In this document: piece by piece, positions 55,890-64,000 of the stretch | Layout of the letters: each line of letters opens with the position of its first letter | How positions within the stretch are numbered: the first letter of the stretch is position 1 | Assembly: GCF_003046175.1 (NCBI RefSeq) | Contig: NZ_PZZM01000001.1 | Coordinates: 2,249,001 to 2,313,000, forward strand | Origin: Bosea sp. 124 | Lineage (GTDB): Bacteria; Pseudomonadota; Alphaproteobacteria; Rhizobiales; Beijerinckiaceae | Direction: 5' to 3' | Length of the DNA stretch: 64,000 nucleotides | Notes under the pieces: model-generated | Told to the model about the DNA's origin: nothing | Seen by the model: the letters and a program-made list of their open reading frames with translations, nothing else | Databases searched by the model: none | Made by a program: the position numbers and the translations under genes

Positions 55890-56642
55890 TCAGCCGCGCT
55901 GGAGCCAGGTCGAGAAGGCGGCGATGAACAGCCGCAGTGTCTCGGGGCCGGAGAAATAGAGCAGGAACAGGCCGCCCGCGATGACGAAGGGCAGGGAGAT
56001 GAAATAGACGGGGATCTGCGGCGTCAGCTTGTTCATCAAGCCGATCGCGAGATTGACGACGATGCCGTAGATCATGAAGGGGCTGCCGATGCGCAGCGCC
56101 AGATAGAAGGTCTCCGAGGCGCGGTCTGCGATCTGGATCAGGCCGGCCTGGGCGTCCAGCGCCGTGCCGGGCGCGATGCGCGTATAGGAGCCGGCCAGCG
56201 CACGGATGACCTCGGCATGCTGGTTGGTGACGAACATCAGCGTCGCCGCCGTCATGGTGATCAGCGTGACGAAGGGGGCGGAGGCCTCGGCCTCGTCGAT
56301 CGGCAGTCCGGGCAATTGGCCGAGTCCCGCCGTCGTCGCCATCGCGGTGGCGATCGTCTGCAAGGCGAGGAAGAAGAAGCGCGCCATCAGCCCGATCAGG
56401 GCGCCGGTCATCGTCTCCGCAACGATGATGCGCAGCAGCGTCGCCGGGCCAGGGTCAGCGAAGGGCGCGAAGGCCGGCAGGACGAAGGGGGCCAGCGCCA
56501 GCGTCGCGCCGATGGCGATGAGCAGCCGGAACCGGACCGGGACGCGCGGGCTGGAGAAGCCCGGCATCAGCATCAGGCAGGCCCCGATGCGGCAGAAGAT
56601 CAGGAAGGCATGCAGCAGCGTGTCGGGCGTGACCGGCGTCAC
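55890..56642 (-). CDS. fliR: Flagellar export gate protein FliR
   Basis: A 250-residue integral membrane protein with about six helices: [61 protein letters not shown], and others ending [19 protein letters not shown]. The short motif [14 protein letters not shown] in the loop region is typical. Together with FliP (not in the window) and FliQ it forms the export channel. Its ATG overlaps the flhA stop by four bases. The FliJ-like gene follows 6 bases downstream. Confidence 0.93.
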   Translation of the reverse strand: MTPVTPDTLLHAFLIFCRIGACLMLMPGFSSPRVPVRFRLLIAIGATLALAPFVLPAFAPFADPGPATLLRIIVAETMTGALIGLMARFFFLALQTIATAMATTAGLGQLPGLPIDEAEASAPFVTLITMTAATLMFVTNQHAEVIRALAGSYTRIAPGTALDAQAGLIQIADRASETFYLALRIGSPFMIYGIVVNLAIGLMNKLTPQIPVYFISLPFVIAGGLFLLYFSGPETLRLFIAAFSTWLQRG

Positions 56643-58765
56643 GAGATTGTGCCCAGCAGGTTGACCTCCAGCCCGCGCGCGATCTCGACATGCGAGAGCA
56701 CCGGCAGCGCCGGGAAGATGCGTTCGACGATCATGCGGACATAGGGGCGCGCATCCGGGCTGGTGACGAGCACGAAGTGCTGGCCGTGGTCCATGCGGGA
56801 GCGGACGGCGGTCGTCGCTTCCGCGGCGAATTCCTCGATCAGGCGCGGATCGATGTCGAACTCGACGACCTCGCCCTTGGCGTCACGGCGCAGGCTCTCA
56901 TGGAAGGCGAGGTCCCAGCGATTGCCGAGGCGCAGCATGTTGAGGACGCCGCCATCGGTCAGGTCTCCGCAGATCTGCTGGGCCATGCGCATGCGGACAT
57001 GCTCGGCGATCTGCTCGGCACGGCGCACATGCGGGGCGATCTCGGCGATGACCTCCAGGATCAGATGGAGGTTGCGGATCGAGACCCGCTCGGCCAGCAG
57101 GAGGCGCAGCACGGCCTGGAGACTCGACAGCGACATATGCGCCGGGCAGATCTCGTCGAGCAGCTTCTTGTATTCGGGCCCGAGCCGGTCGAGCAGGGCG
57201 CGCATGTCCTTGTAGGACAGGAGCTGGCCCAGATTCTTGCGGATGGTTTCGCTGAGATGGGTGAGCAGGACGGAGAGCCGGTCCACCGGCTGCATGCCCT
57301 CGCGCTTGACCTCGTTGGCGTAGCTCTCCGAGACCCACATCGCCTTGACGCCGAAGGCCGGCTCGCGAACCTCCTCGCCCGGCAGATCGGGCATGCGGCC
57401 GTCGCCGACCACGACCAGCATGCTGCCGGGCCGCATCTCGCCAGTGGCAGCGACGGTACCATGGATGCGGAATTCATAGGATTTGGGTGGCAGTTTCAGG
57501 CTGTCGGAGAGTTTGATCTCCGGAACGACGAAGCCGTATTGCTGGGCGAATTTCTTGCGCATCTTGCTGACGCGATGCGCCAGTTCGCTGTGGGAATTCA
57601 GCATTTCCGCGGCGAGCTGCTTGCCCAGGCAGAGTTCGATCTCGGCCGTCTGCAGCGATTCCTTGATCGTGTCCTTGGTTTCGCGGGCGGCCTCCTCGGC
57701 CTCCATCGCGCGGACCTCCTCGGCGGCGGCAGCGCGCTCGGCGATGCGCTTGGGGATGGTGTGGCCGACGAATGCCATCAGCCCGCCGAGCAGGGCGAAG
57801 GGCAGCAGCGGCAGGCCTGGGACCACCGCCAGGATCGCCATCAGGAAGGAGGCGACGAAGAGCGCGCGCGGATAATGCCCGAGCTGGCCGAGGATCGCCT
57901 GTTCCGCCGTGCCGCGCGTGCCGCCCTTGGAGACGAGCAGGCCGGCGGCGAGCGAGACGATCAGGGCCGGAATCTGGGTGACGAGACCGTCGCCGACGGC
58001 GAGCTTGACGAAGACATCCGAGGATTGGGACAGCGTCATGCCATGGCGCGTCACGCCGATGATGATGCCGCCGAGGATGTTGACCGCGGTGATGATCAGG
58101 CCGGCGATGGCGTCGCCGCGGACGAATTTCGAGGCGCCGTCCATGGCGCCGAAGAAGGAGCTTTCCTCCTCGAGCTCGTGGCGGCGACGCTGGGCCTCGG
58201 GCGCGTCGATCAGCCCGGCGGAGAGATCGGCGTCGATCGCCATCTGCTTGCCGGGGATGGCATCGAGCGTGAAACGGGCGCCGACCTCGGCGATGCGGGT
58301 CGCGCCCTTGGTGATAACAATGAAGTTCACCGTGACGAGGATGATAAAGACGATCAGGCCGATGACGAAGTCGCCGGCGATGACGAAGCGGGCGAAGCCG
58401 TCGATGATGTAGCCCGCCGCATGCGAACCCTCGTTGCCATGCGAGAGGATGACGCGCGTCGTGGCGATGTTGAGCGAGAGCCGCAGCATCGTCGCGACCA
58501 GCAGGATCGTCGGAAAGGACGAGAATTCGAGCGGCTTCTTGATCCAGAGCGAGACCATCAGGATCAGCACCGACAGCGCGATCGAGAAGGCGAGACCGAG
58601 ATCGATGACGAAAGCGGGGATCGGCAGGAACAGGATCGACAGGATGCCGACGATGCCGACCGCGAAGCCGATGTCGCGGCGGCTCGCCGGCGGCGCGGCA
58701 GCGCCTGCGCCCGAAGCGGCGCCCCGGCCCGCGACCTTGCCGGTAATGAGGTTCTGCGTCGCCAT
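56639..58765 (-). CDS. flhA: Flagellar export gate protein FlhA
   Basis: A 708-residue membrane protein and the main docking platform of the export apparatus. Eight membrane helices occupy the first 330 residues, with the FHIPEP-type conserved loop seen around [36 protein letters not shown] and [21 protein letters not shown]. The cytoplasmic C-terminal domain (residues 360-708) binds chaperone-cargo complexes and includes [36 protein letters not shown] before ATG 58765 supports the start. It overlaps fliR by four bases; fliQ is 52 bases upstream. Confidence 0.96.
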   Translation of the reverse strand: MATQNLITGKVAGRGAASGAGAAAPPASRRDIGFAVGIVGILSILFLPIPAFVIDLGLAFSIALSVLILMVSLWIKKPLEFSSFPTILLVATMLRLSLNIATTRVILSHGNEGSHAAGYIIDGFARFVIAGDFVIGLIVFIILVTVNFIVITKGATRIAEVGARFTLDAIPGKQMAIDADLSAGLIDAPEAQRRRHELEEESSFFGAMDGASKFVRGDAIAGLIITAVNILGGIIIGVTRHGMTLSQSSDVFVKLAVGDGLVTQIPALIVSLAAGLLVSKGGTRGTAEQAILGQLGHYPRALFVASFLMAILAVVPGLPLLPFALLGGLMAFVGHTIPKRIAERAAAAEEVRAMEAEEAARETKDTIKESLQTAEIELCLGKQLAAEMLNSHSELAHRVSKMRKKFAQQYGFVVPEIKLSDSLKLPPKSYEFRIHGTVAATGEMRPGSMLVVVGDGRMPDLPGEEVREPAFGVKAMWVSESYANEVKREGMQPVDRLSVLLTHLSETIRKNLGQLLSYKDMRALLDRLGPEYKKLLDEICPAHMSLSSLQAVLRLLLAERVSIRNLHLILEVIAEIAPHVRRAEQIAEHVRMRMAQQICGDLTDGGVLNMLRLGNRWDLAFHESLRRDAKGEVVEFDIDPRLIEEFAAEATTAVRSRMDHGQHFVLVTSPDARPYVRMIVERIFPALPVLSHVEIARGLEVNLLGTIS

Positions 58766-58817
58766 GCTGAGCTGATGTCCTGTCGTCGGATATGGCGCCG
58801 GGGGGCCGGAGTGCAGC

Positions 58818-59084
58818 TCAGAAGCCGCGTTCGATCCGCCCGTAGACGCGTTCGGTGAAGGCGAAGATCTGCGCGCCGGTGAAGGTGCCGGTGGTCGCCA
58901 TCACGATCAGGATGACGACGATCTTCGGCACGAAGGTCAGCGTCGCCTCCTGGATCTGCGTCAGGGCCTGCATCAGCGCGATCGCGATGCCGATGGTCAT
59001 GGCGGCCGCGACCGCTGGCCCGGCGCCGAGGATGATGGCCCAGACGGCGTCGCGCATCATGTCGAGAGCATCGGCCTCGTTCAT
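58818..59084 (-). CDS. fliQ: Flagellar export protein FliQ
   Basis: An 88-residue protein with two membrane helices ([23 protein letters not shown] and [21 protein letters not shown]) joined by the conserved [15 protein letters not shown] loop. Four copies are expected in the export gate with FliP and FliR. GAGGGG about 5 bases before ATG 59084 marks the start. It lies 10 bases after the flgD stop, in the rhizobial order flgD-fliQ-flhA-fliR. Length and topology are normal. Confidence 0.95.
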   Translation of the reverse strand: MNEADALDMMRDAVWAIILGAGPAVAAAMTIGIAIALMQALTQIQEATLTFVPKIVVILIVMATTGTFTGAQIFAFTERVYGRIERGF

Positions 59085-59094
59085 GGCCGGCCCC

Positions 59095-59367
59095 TCACGT
59101 TTCGGTGGTCGTGGGCTTCAGCGCCTCGAGTCCGGCGATGATCTGGTCGAGCTTGGCATTGGTCGTGACCGACTGCTCGACCTGCGACAGGGAGGCGAAT
59201 TGCTGGACGTATTGCGCCGGATCGGTCGGGTTGGTCGGATCCTGGTTCTTCGCCTGCGCGATCAGGAGTTGCAGGAAGGTGTTGTAGTCGCCCATGGCGC
59301 TCTTGGCGTTGTTCGTCGACACCGAGCCGCCGTTCGTCGTCGTGTTCTGAATGCTGCTTACGTCCAT
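59095..59367 (-). CDS. flgD: Short flagellar hook-capping protein FlgD
   Basis: A 90-residue protein with only the N-terminal FlgD domain: a Ser/Thr/Asn-rich export leader, then DYNTFLQLLIAQAKNQDPTNP and YVQQFASLSQVEQSVTTN. Enteric FlgD is about 230 residues and carries FLN- and Tudor-like domains that are wholly missing here. Rhizobial FlgD is also short, but this one is near the lower limit. FlgD forms the cap for hook assembly. The gene lies between flbT (55 bases upstream) and fliQ (10 bases downstream), the expected place, so it is not a remnant. Confidence 0.88.
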   Translation of the reverse strand: MDVSSIQNTTTNGGSVSTNNAKSAMGDYNTFLQLLIAQAKNQDPTNPTDPAQYVQQFASLSQVEQSVTTNAKLDQIIAGLEALKPTTTET

Positions 59368-59422
59368 GATCGCCTCTGCAATGTTGGAAGCCGCGCGCCT
59401 GCCACCGGCCGGCGCGCCTGCT

Positions 59423-59887
59423 TCAAGCGACGTGCGAGTCGAGCCTCGCTGCGACGACCGCCATCTTCGGCATCGTCTTCTCGAAGATAGGCTCCCGAGC
59501 CTGCCCGGAGCTTGCGAGGATGGCGGCCTCGGCCGGGTAGAGCGCACGCAACTGCTTCAGCGCCTCGAAATGGCGCTCCTCGGCGATCAGCGCGTCGACG
59601 CGCTGCAGGCCGAGGAGAACGGTGGCATCCTCGAAGATACAGGCCGTCGTCATCAACATGCGGTCGAACAGCAGCCGGGCGGTGCCGGCGTTCTTCGGAT
59701 CGATCAGCATCGTCTGCACGACGAAATAGAGCTGTCGCAGCGGGGTCGTCGTCTCGTCCGGCTGGATGACATGGGTTTCCAGCAGGAAGGTCGCGTCGTT
59801 CATCAGCTCGAGGCTGACCTTGCGATCGAATTTGAGGATCGCTCCGTTGATGTAGATCTTCTCGTGGGCGCGCAGGGAAAGGTTCAT
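59423..59887 (-). CDS. flbT: Flagellin synthesis regulator FlbT
   Basis: A 154-residue cytoplasmic protein. The FlbT features are LSLRAHEKIYINGAILKFDRK, LLETHVIQPDETTTPLRQLYFVVQTML and LLFDRMLMTTACIFED. In Caulobacter FlbT binds the 5' leader of flagellin mRNA and blocks its translation until the hook is done; in other species it can activate. The flagellin gene at 43881-45134 is the likely target here. ATG 59887 starts MNLSLRAHEK; an in-frame extension to 60193 would overlap flaF and is rejected. It starts 20 bases after the flaF stop. Confidence 0.93.
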   Translation of the reverse strand: MNLSLRAHEKIYINGAILKFDRKVSLELMNDATFLLETHVIQPDETTTPLRQLYFVVQTMLIDPKNAGTARLLFDRMLMTTACIFEDATVLLGLQRVDALIAEERHFEALKQLRALYPAEAAILASSGQAREPIFEKTMPKMAVVAARLDSHVA

Positions 59888-59907
59888 CGTCTTGTTCGTC
59901 CTCCGTA

Positions 59908-60255
59908 TCAGGCCAGGCTGTCGCGGATCATCTTGTTGACGTCGATGACCGACTCGAAATCGTCGGACTGGCCGAGGCGGAGCGCCTCGCCCTGCCGCAG
60001 CGCGAACATCCCGATCGAGATCAGCGAGGCCCGCAAGGCTTCCGGCAGGGCGTTCTCGGCGCTGGCAAGATCCTCGATCAGCAAGGTCCATAGCCGGCGA
60101 AGGAAAGTCACGGCCTCGATGGTCTCCGGCGAGGCGGAGCCGGTCGGGCGGGCTTCCTCGAGCAGGACGACCGCCCGGTCGAGCGCGCGCCATTCGTTGG
60201 CGCGCGCCAGGGCGAAGTCGTCCTCGGCCACGGCCGCGTAGGAGTTGTGATACAT
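59908..60255 (-). CDS. flaF: Flagellin biosynthesis regulator FlaF
   Basis: A 115-residue helical protein. Typical FlaF pieces are YHNSYAAVAEDDFALARANEWRALDRAVVLLEEA-like at the start and LRASLISIGMFALRQGEAL with the conserved DVNKMIRDSL end. It works with FlbT to control flagellin translation and, in some species, helps flagellin secretion. ATG 60255 is followed directly by the conserved start. It lies 140 bases after the flgL stop, the largest gap in this operon, so an extra promoter there is possible. Confidence 0.92.
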   Translation of the reverse strand: MYHNSYAAVAEDDFALARANEWRALDRAVVLLEEARPTGSASPETIEAVTFLRRLWTLLIEDLASAENALPEALRASLISIGMFALRQGEALRLGQSDDFESVIDVNKMIRDSLA

Positions 60256-60395
60256 GGAGCGTCTCCGGGGCTGGTTGGAGAGGGAATCTGGCGCGGTCGG
60301 CGCGCGGCTGTCCTGTCGCCCTGCCGTCTGGCGGGCGCCGGATCGATGTCGCGCAGTGGGGGCACCCCGGCGGCGGTGGCGGCCGGAGTCCGGGT

Positions 60396-61448
60396 TCAGC
60401 TCATATATTTCAGGATGTTCAACTGCTGGATCCTGACGGTGAGCGCGTAGGAGGTGTCGAGCTGTGTCGTGAGGTCGGTGACGCGCACATTCGCCTCATA
60501 GGGATCGACGTTCTCGAAGGCCTGGATCTGCTTGACCATGATGTCGCGCTGGATCGTCAGCCGTTCGCTCGAGACCTTGACCCGTTCCTCGATGGCGCCG
60601 AGCTGGGCCTGCGTCGCCGTCAGGCCGAGGATCGCCTTGTTGATGCTGTCGATGCTGGCATCGACGACCGCGCGGAAGGCATTGGTGTTGAGATTTTCGG
60701 TGCCGAGGTCGAAGGCCAGCGTATAGGCTATGGCCATGTCCCGCGTCGTCTGGGTGTTGGCGTTGGTCGAGACCTCGACGACCTCGCTCAGCGAGATGCG
60801 GCTGGTCATGTTCTGGTCGAGCGCCGAGGACCAGTTGGCGCCCCAGGCGGGGTCGGCGAACTGCGTCGGCAGCACCGTCTGCAGGAAGGTCGTCATATCG
60901 GCCTGCGTGATGTTCGCGACGCCGGGCGCATTCTGGGCGAAGCCGAAATATCCGCTGAAGGCCGCATCGATCGCCGCCTTGTTGGCCGGGGCCGGCGTGG
61001 CGAAATAGTCGGTGATCGGCCGCTGCTGCGTGTTGATGCCGGCGAAGACGAACTGCCCACTGGTCGAGGCATTGAGCGAGGCGGTCATCGCCTGGAGGTT
61101 GTTCTTGGCCTCCGACTTGAGCACATCGGCGCCCTTGTCGCCGTCGCGGACGCTGATCAGCGTGGCGAGGAATTTCTCGGCCGTCTCGCGCATGCCGTCC
61201 AGCGCCTTCTGCGTCACCTCGAGCCGCGAGGAGACGAGGCCGTTGGTGTCGACGATGCCGTTCAGCCGGTTGTACTGGTCGCGCAGGCCGATCGTCTTGC
61301 CGGTGCTGCCGCCCAGCGTCAGGCCGATATCGGCATGGCGCATCGTCGTGGCTTCCTGGGTGGCGTCGGCCAGGCTTTCCCGCGCCTTCAGCACCGCGCT
61401 GCGCAGCGTGCTCGACAGCGACTGGTTGGAGATGAAGCTCGTCTTCAT
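60396..61448 (-). CDS. flgL: Flagellar hook-filament junction protein FlgL
   Basis: A 350-residue flagellin-like junction protein. The N-terminal D0/D1 region (SLSSTLRSAVLKARESLADATQEAT) and C-terminal helix (VSSERLTIQRDIMVKQIQAFENVDPYEANVRVTDL in part, LTVRIQQLNILKYMS) are conserved; the middle shows GQFVFAGINTQQRPITDYF, a frequent FlgL motif. It is exported by the flagellar apparatus, probably with the FlgN-like chaperone. The ATG at 61448 follows the flgK stop by 4 bases. It is slightly longer than enteric FlgL. Confidence 0.93.
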   Translation of the reverse strand: MKTSFISNQSLSSTLRSAVLKARESLADATQEATTMRHADIGLTLGGSTGKTIGLRDQYNRLNGIVDTNGLVSSRLEVTQKALDGMRETAEKFLATLISVRDGDKGADVLKSEAKNNLQAMTASLNASTSGQFVFAGINTQQRPITDYFATPAPANKAAIDAAFSGYFGFAQNAPGVANITQADMTTFLQTVLPTQFADPAWGANWSSALDQNMTSRISLSEVVEVSTNANTQTTRDMAIAYTLAFDLGTENLNTNAFRAVVDASIDSINKAILGLTATQAQLGAIEERVKVSSERLTIQRDIMVKQIQAFENVDPYEANVRVTDLTTQLDTSYALTVRIQQLNILKYMS

Positions 61449-61452
61449 GGTG

Positions 61453-62934
61453 TTACCTCACAGCCGCGAGCAATGCCGCCAGCATCCGGTCGATGGTGGT
61501 AATCAGGGTCGAGGAGGCGTTGAAGGAGCGCTCCAGCTCCATCATCAGGGTCATCTCCTCGTTGATGTCGACGCCGGTGACGTTGGAGAGCGCGGCCGTC
61601 GTGCGCTGGAGCAGTGCGGTCTCGTAGCCGAGCGTCTGCGTCGAGGTCTGGCGTTTGGCCTCGATCCAGCCGACCGATGAGCCGGCGAAACCGACAAGTG
61701 TGTCGGTCGGGTCCGCGCCGGTGACGGGGTCGAAGCTGCGGCCGGTGCCGAGGCTGGTCAGCAGGCCCTGGATGCGATCCGGGAAACCCGCTGCGCCCGA
61801 GGCGTTGTAATTGTAGTTGGGATCGAGCGGATCGGAGATGCCCCCGTCGCGCAGGCGGTCGAGATCGCCGCCCTGCGAGGGGTCGGCATTGGCATTGACG
61901 CGGATCGCGCCGGCGAGGCCCGCGACCATCACGCCGGTGGCCGGAATGGCGGCGGGGCCGGGCGGCGGTCCATAGGTGAACAGCCCGGCCTGGTCCGGCC
62001 CGACGCCGGTCTGGTCGCTTTCGGCGAAGACCTCGACGAGGCCGCGCGCGATCTCGTCGAGCTGGGTCTGATAGGTGACGGTGATCTCGTCGCGGACGAT
62101 GGAGGAGCCGTAGATCTGGCCGGACTTGATCGGCATGATCGCGTTGGCGCCGGTCACCGGCACGCCGTCGACATGGACCGCGTTGCCGGAGGTGCCGGCC
62201 CCCAGCGAGAAGTTCGGCACCATCGACACCGAGCGCGGCACGGTCTCGAACAGCGTCACGCCGCCATCGGTGTAGATCACCATGTCGTTGTTCGGCCGGG
62301 TCGCCACGCTGATCCCGATCTCCTCCGATAGTTGCGAGAGGATGCGGTCGCGGGTGTCGAGCTGGTCGGTGATGTCGGCGCCGGACTGGCTGCCCTTGAC
62401 GATGGCCTTGTTGGCGACCTCGAACTCGGCCAGGAGGCCGTTCACGCGATCGACGCCGAGCCTCATATCGGCATCGGCCTGCTGGCGCACGGTGCGGACG
62501 GTGTCGCTCGCCTCGTTGAGCGTGCGGACGAGCTCGGTCGCCTTGGTGAGGACGTTCTGGGCGAGCAGCGGGTCATCCGGCGTCACGCCGTATTGCTGGA
62601 GCGCGTTGGTCAGGTTGCCGAGCTTGGCCGCCAGCGACTGGTCGAGCTCCGGATCGTTCACCGTCGCCTCGAGCTGATCGAGCGCGTCAACGATCGCCTG
62701 CTGCGCCGAGGTCGTGGAGGTCGAGCCGAGCTTGGCCGAGAACAGGACCGAATCCATCGCACGGCTGATCGAGGCGACCCTCACCGCCCCGCCATAGGTC
62801 GTGACCAGGGTGCCGGCCTTGCGGTTGTAGTTCGGGTCGTCGGCGCCGGCGACGTTGCGGGAGAGGACGGAGGTCTGGGTCGAGGTCGCCGTCAGGGACG
62901 ACTGCGCCACGTTCAGGGCTGATGAAAGGCTCAT
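61453..62934 (-). CDS. flgK: Flagellar hook-associated protein FlgK
   Basis: A 493-residue junction protein. The N-terminus has the rod/hook motif LSSALNVAQSSLTATSTQTSVLSRNVAGADDPNYNRK (key residues NVA and the Asn-rich turn). The FlgK core includes GSQSGADITDQLDTRDRILSQLSEEIGI and DGGVTLFE. The C-terminus is VTGVDINEEMTLMMELERSFNASSTLITTIDRML-like, conserved in FlgK. It joins hook and filament together with FlgL. ATG 62934 lies 51 bases after the flgE stop. No signal peptide is present, as expected for type III export. Confidence 0.94.
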   Translation of the reverse strand: MSLSSALNVAQSSLTATSTQTSVLSRNVAGADDPNYNRKAGTLVTTYGGAVRVASISRAMDSVLFSAKLGSTSTTSAQQAIVDALDQLEATVNDPELDQSLAAKLGNLTNALQQYGVTPDDPLLAQNVLTKATELVRTLNEASDTVRTVRQQADADMRLGVDRVNGLLAEFEVANKAIVKGSQSGADITDQLDTRDRILSQLSEEIGISVATRPNNDMVIYTDGGVTLFETVPRSVSMVPNFSLGAGTSGNAVHVDGVPVTGANAIMPIKSGQIYGSSIVRDEITVTYQTQLDEIARGLVEVFAESDQTGVGPDQAGLFTYGPPPGPAAIPATGVMVAGLAGAIRVNANADPSQGGDLDRLRDGGISDPLDPNYNYNASGAAGFPDRIQGLLTSLGTGRSFDPVTGADPTDTLVGFAGSSVGWIEAKRQTSTQTLGYETALLQRTTAALSNVTGVDINEEMTLMMELERSFNASSTLITTIDRMLAALLAAVR

Positions 62935-62985
62935 GGGTCGGTCCCCGTCTCTCTTTTTTGCGTCGTTTCAACCTTGCGCGTTCGT

Positions 62986-64000
62986 TCAGCGCTTCAGGTT
63001 GACCAGGACGTCGAGGATTTCGGACCCCGTCTGGAACACCTTGGAATTCGCCGTGTAGCTGCGCTGCGACTCGATCATCGCGGTCAGCTCGGTGGCGAGG
63101 TCGACATTCGACTGTTCGAGCGCGCCGGCCCGGATCGAGCCGAAGCTGCCGGTCTCGGGGAAGCCGACGATGACGTCGCCGGATTTGGCGCTGACCGAAT
63201 AGACGTTGCCCGATTGCGGGGTGAGCTGGTCGGCGCTGGGCACCGTGGCGAGCGGGACCCGGTAGGTGGCGCGGCGCGCGCCGTTCTCGAAGACGGCATA
63301 GACCGTGCCGTCGTCGGCGATCTCGACCGTCTCGACCGCGCTCGGCGCATTGCCGTCGACGGCCAGTTCCAGGGCCGTCTCGCCGGTCGCGACCTGCGAG
63401 ACCTGGCTGAAATCGATGGTCGCGGTGGAGCCGCCCGGGATCGCGACGGTGAAGGTCGCGGGCGCGGTGGTGAGCTGGCCGGTGGGGCCGAAGGCCAGCG
63501 GCACCGTCGCCAGGGCCGGGGAACCGGCGGCGCCATAAGGGAAGCCGCCTGCCGTCGCGGTCGACTGGTCGAAGACCACGGCCTGCCAGGTGTCCGGCGC
63601 GGTCCCGGTCTTGGCCATGTAGACGTCGAGGAACTTCTTGTTGCCGAGGCTGTCGTAGCTGACGATCGAGGCCTTGCTTGAATAGGTGCTGCCGGCGACG
63701 TTGTCGGAGGGCAGGACGCCGGGCGCGATCACCGTCGCATTCGAATCGAGCACGCCCTTCAGCGTTCCGCTGGTCGTCGGGGTCGCCTCGTAGGAGACGT
63801 TGGCGAGGTTGATGCGCTCGAGCCCGTCGAGGCTGTTGGCGACGACGGCCGGGTCGCCGTTCTGGATGGGATAGCCCATCAGGTAGAAGCCGGCCGAATT
63901 GACCAGTTCCTGGCTGCCGTTCTTCACGAAGGAGCCAGCGCGGGTCATGTAGGGCGTGCCGCCGGCATCGGTGACGATGAAGAAGCCGTTGCCCTTGATG
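62986..64000 (-). CDS. flgE: Flagellar hook protein FlgE, C-terminal part (cut by window end)
   Basis: The minus-strand frame is open to the end of the window, so the start lies beyond 64000. The visible 337 residues begin IKGNGFFIVTDAGGTPYMTRAGSF, the FlgE D1 entry. They continue with GFYLMGYPI, the D2 hook domain (SYDSLGNKKFLDVYMAKTG, VPLAFGPTGQL), and the typical C-terminal segment GALEQSNVDLATELTAMIESQRSYTANSKVF ending LVNLKR. FlgE polymerises to form the hook. It heads the visible operon flgE, flgK, flgL, flaF, flbT, flgD, fliQ, flhA, fliR. No terminator is seen in the 51 bases before flgK. Confidence 0.94.
   Translation of the reverse strand, partial: IKGNGFFIVTDAGGTPYMTRAGSFVKNGSQELVNSAGFYLMGYPIQNGDPAVVANSLDGLERINLANVSYEATPTTSGTLKGVLDSNATVIAPGVLPSDNVAGSTYSSKASIVSYDSLGNKKFLDVYMAKTGTAPDTWQAVVFDQSTATAGGFPYGAAGSPALATVPLAFGPTGQLTTAPATFTVAIPGGSTATIDFSQVSQVATGETALELAVDGNAPSAVETVEIADDGTVYAVFENGARRATYRVPLATVPSADQLTPQSGNVYSVSAKSGDVIVGFPETGSFGSIRAGALEQSNVDLATELTAMIESQRSYTANSKVFQTGSEILDVLVNLKR

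Noticed and set aside
56690..58858. 722-codon open frame on the plus strand
   Set aside because: Antisense to flhA, with Asp/Arg/Gln-rich repeats expected from the complement of membrane-protein codons.

Overview
The window is a GC-rich (about two-thirds G+C), densely packed stretch of an alphaproteobacterial chromosome. Rhizobial-type flagellar genes (motC, flaF, flbT, a DUF1217 gene, very short flgD), carD-fdxA-hslR-helicase synteny, a DUF6894 protein and a MaoC-phosphotransacetylase fusion beside ackA and phaC all point to the order Hyphomicrobiales. A Bosea-like genome is my best guess, by inference from gene content only.

Layout. 1-3.7 kb: the end of a MalK/UgpC-type ABC ATPase, then a LeuB-like dehydrogenase, a CtBP-like 2-hydroxyacid dehydrogenase and a short-chain dehydrogenase. 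3.9-12.5 kb: a complete peptide-type (Dpp/Opp-like) ABC importer split into two convergent operons. The plus operon carries two permeases, a glycerophosphodiester phosphodiesterase and a binding protein; the minus operon carries two ATPases and an alkaline-phosphatase-superfamily phosphodiesterase. A Crp/Fnr regulator is divergent from the ATPases. This is the best candidate here for a poorly described uptake pathway. 12.6-18 kb: small housekeeping and exported proteins, a low-GC secreted protein beside tRNA-Arg(CCT), an M48 protease and a dienelactone hydrolase. 18-23.5 kb: the co-directional set helicase, hslR, fdxA, carD. 23.7-27.4 kb: an epoxide-hydrolase-like enzyme, a MerR metal sensor, and an XRE-cupin regulator divergent from an omega-aminotransferase. 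27.4-31.8 kb: phaC, MaoC-PTA, ackA. 32-37 kb: an HlyD-RbbA-YhhJ-type exporter.

37-64 kb is an almost uninterrupted flagellar region. One block holds a lytic transglycosylase, fliK, motC, motB, fliH-like and fliF. Next come flagellin and a lone VOC protein, then flhB, fliG, fliN, an unknown membrane protein, fliM and motA. DUF1217, flgF and fliI run divergently. A final minus-strand run goes from flgE (cut by the window end) through flgK, flgL, flaF, flbT, flgD, fliQ, flhA, fliR, a FliJ-like gene and flgJ-like to FlgN-like and FliL-like genes. Many of these genes overlap by 1-4 bases, which suggests translational coupling. Together they encode the export gate and ATPase, rotor/switch, stator, hook and filament parts, and the post-transcriptional flagellin regulators.

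The most notable anomaly is an apparent one-base deletion near the 5' end of fliI. The best Shine-Dalgarno site and ATG (52236) are in a different frame from the rest of the ATPase. Three intergenic palindromic repeats, probably dispersed genome-wide, are also present (1685-1733, 8248-8338, 53583-53704). No insertion sequence, integrase or CRISPR array was seen.
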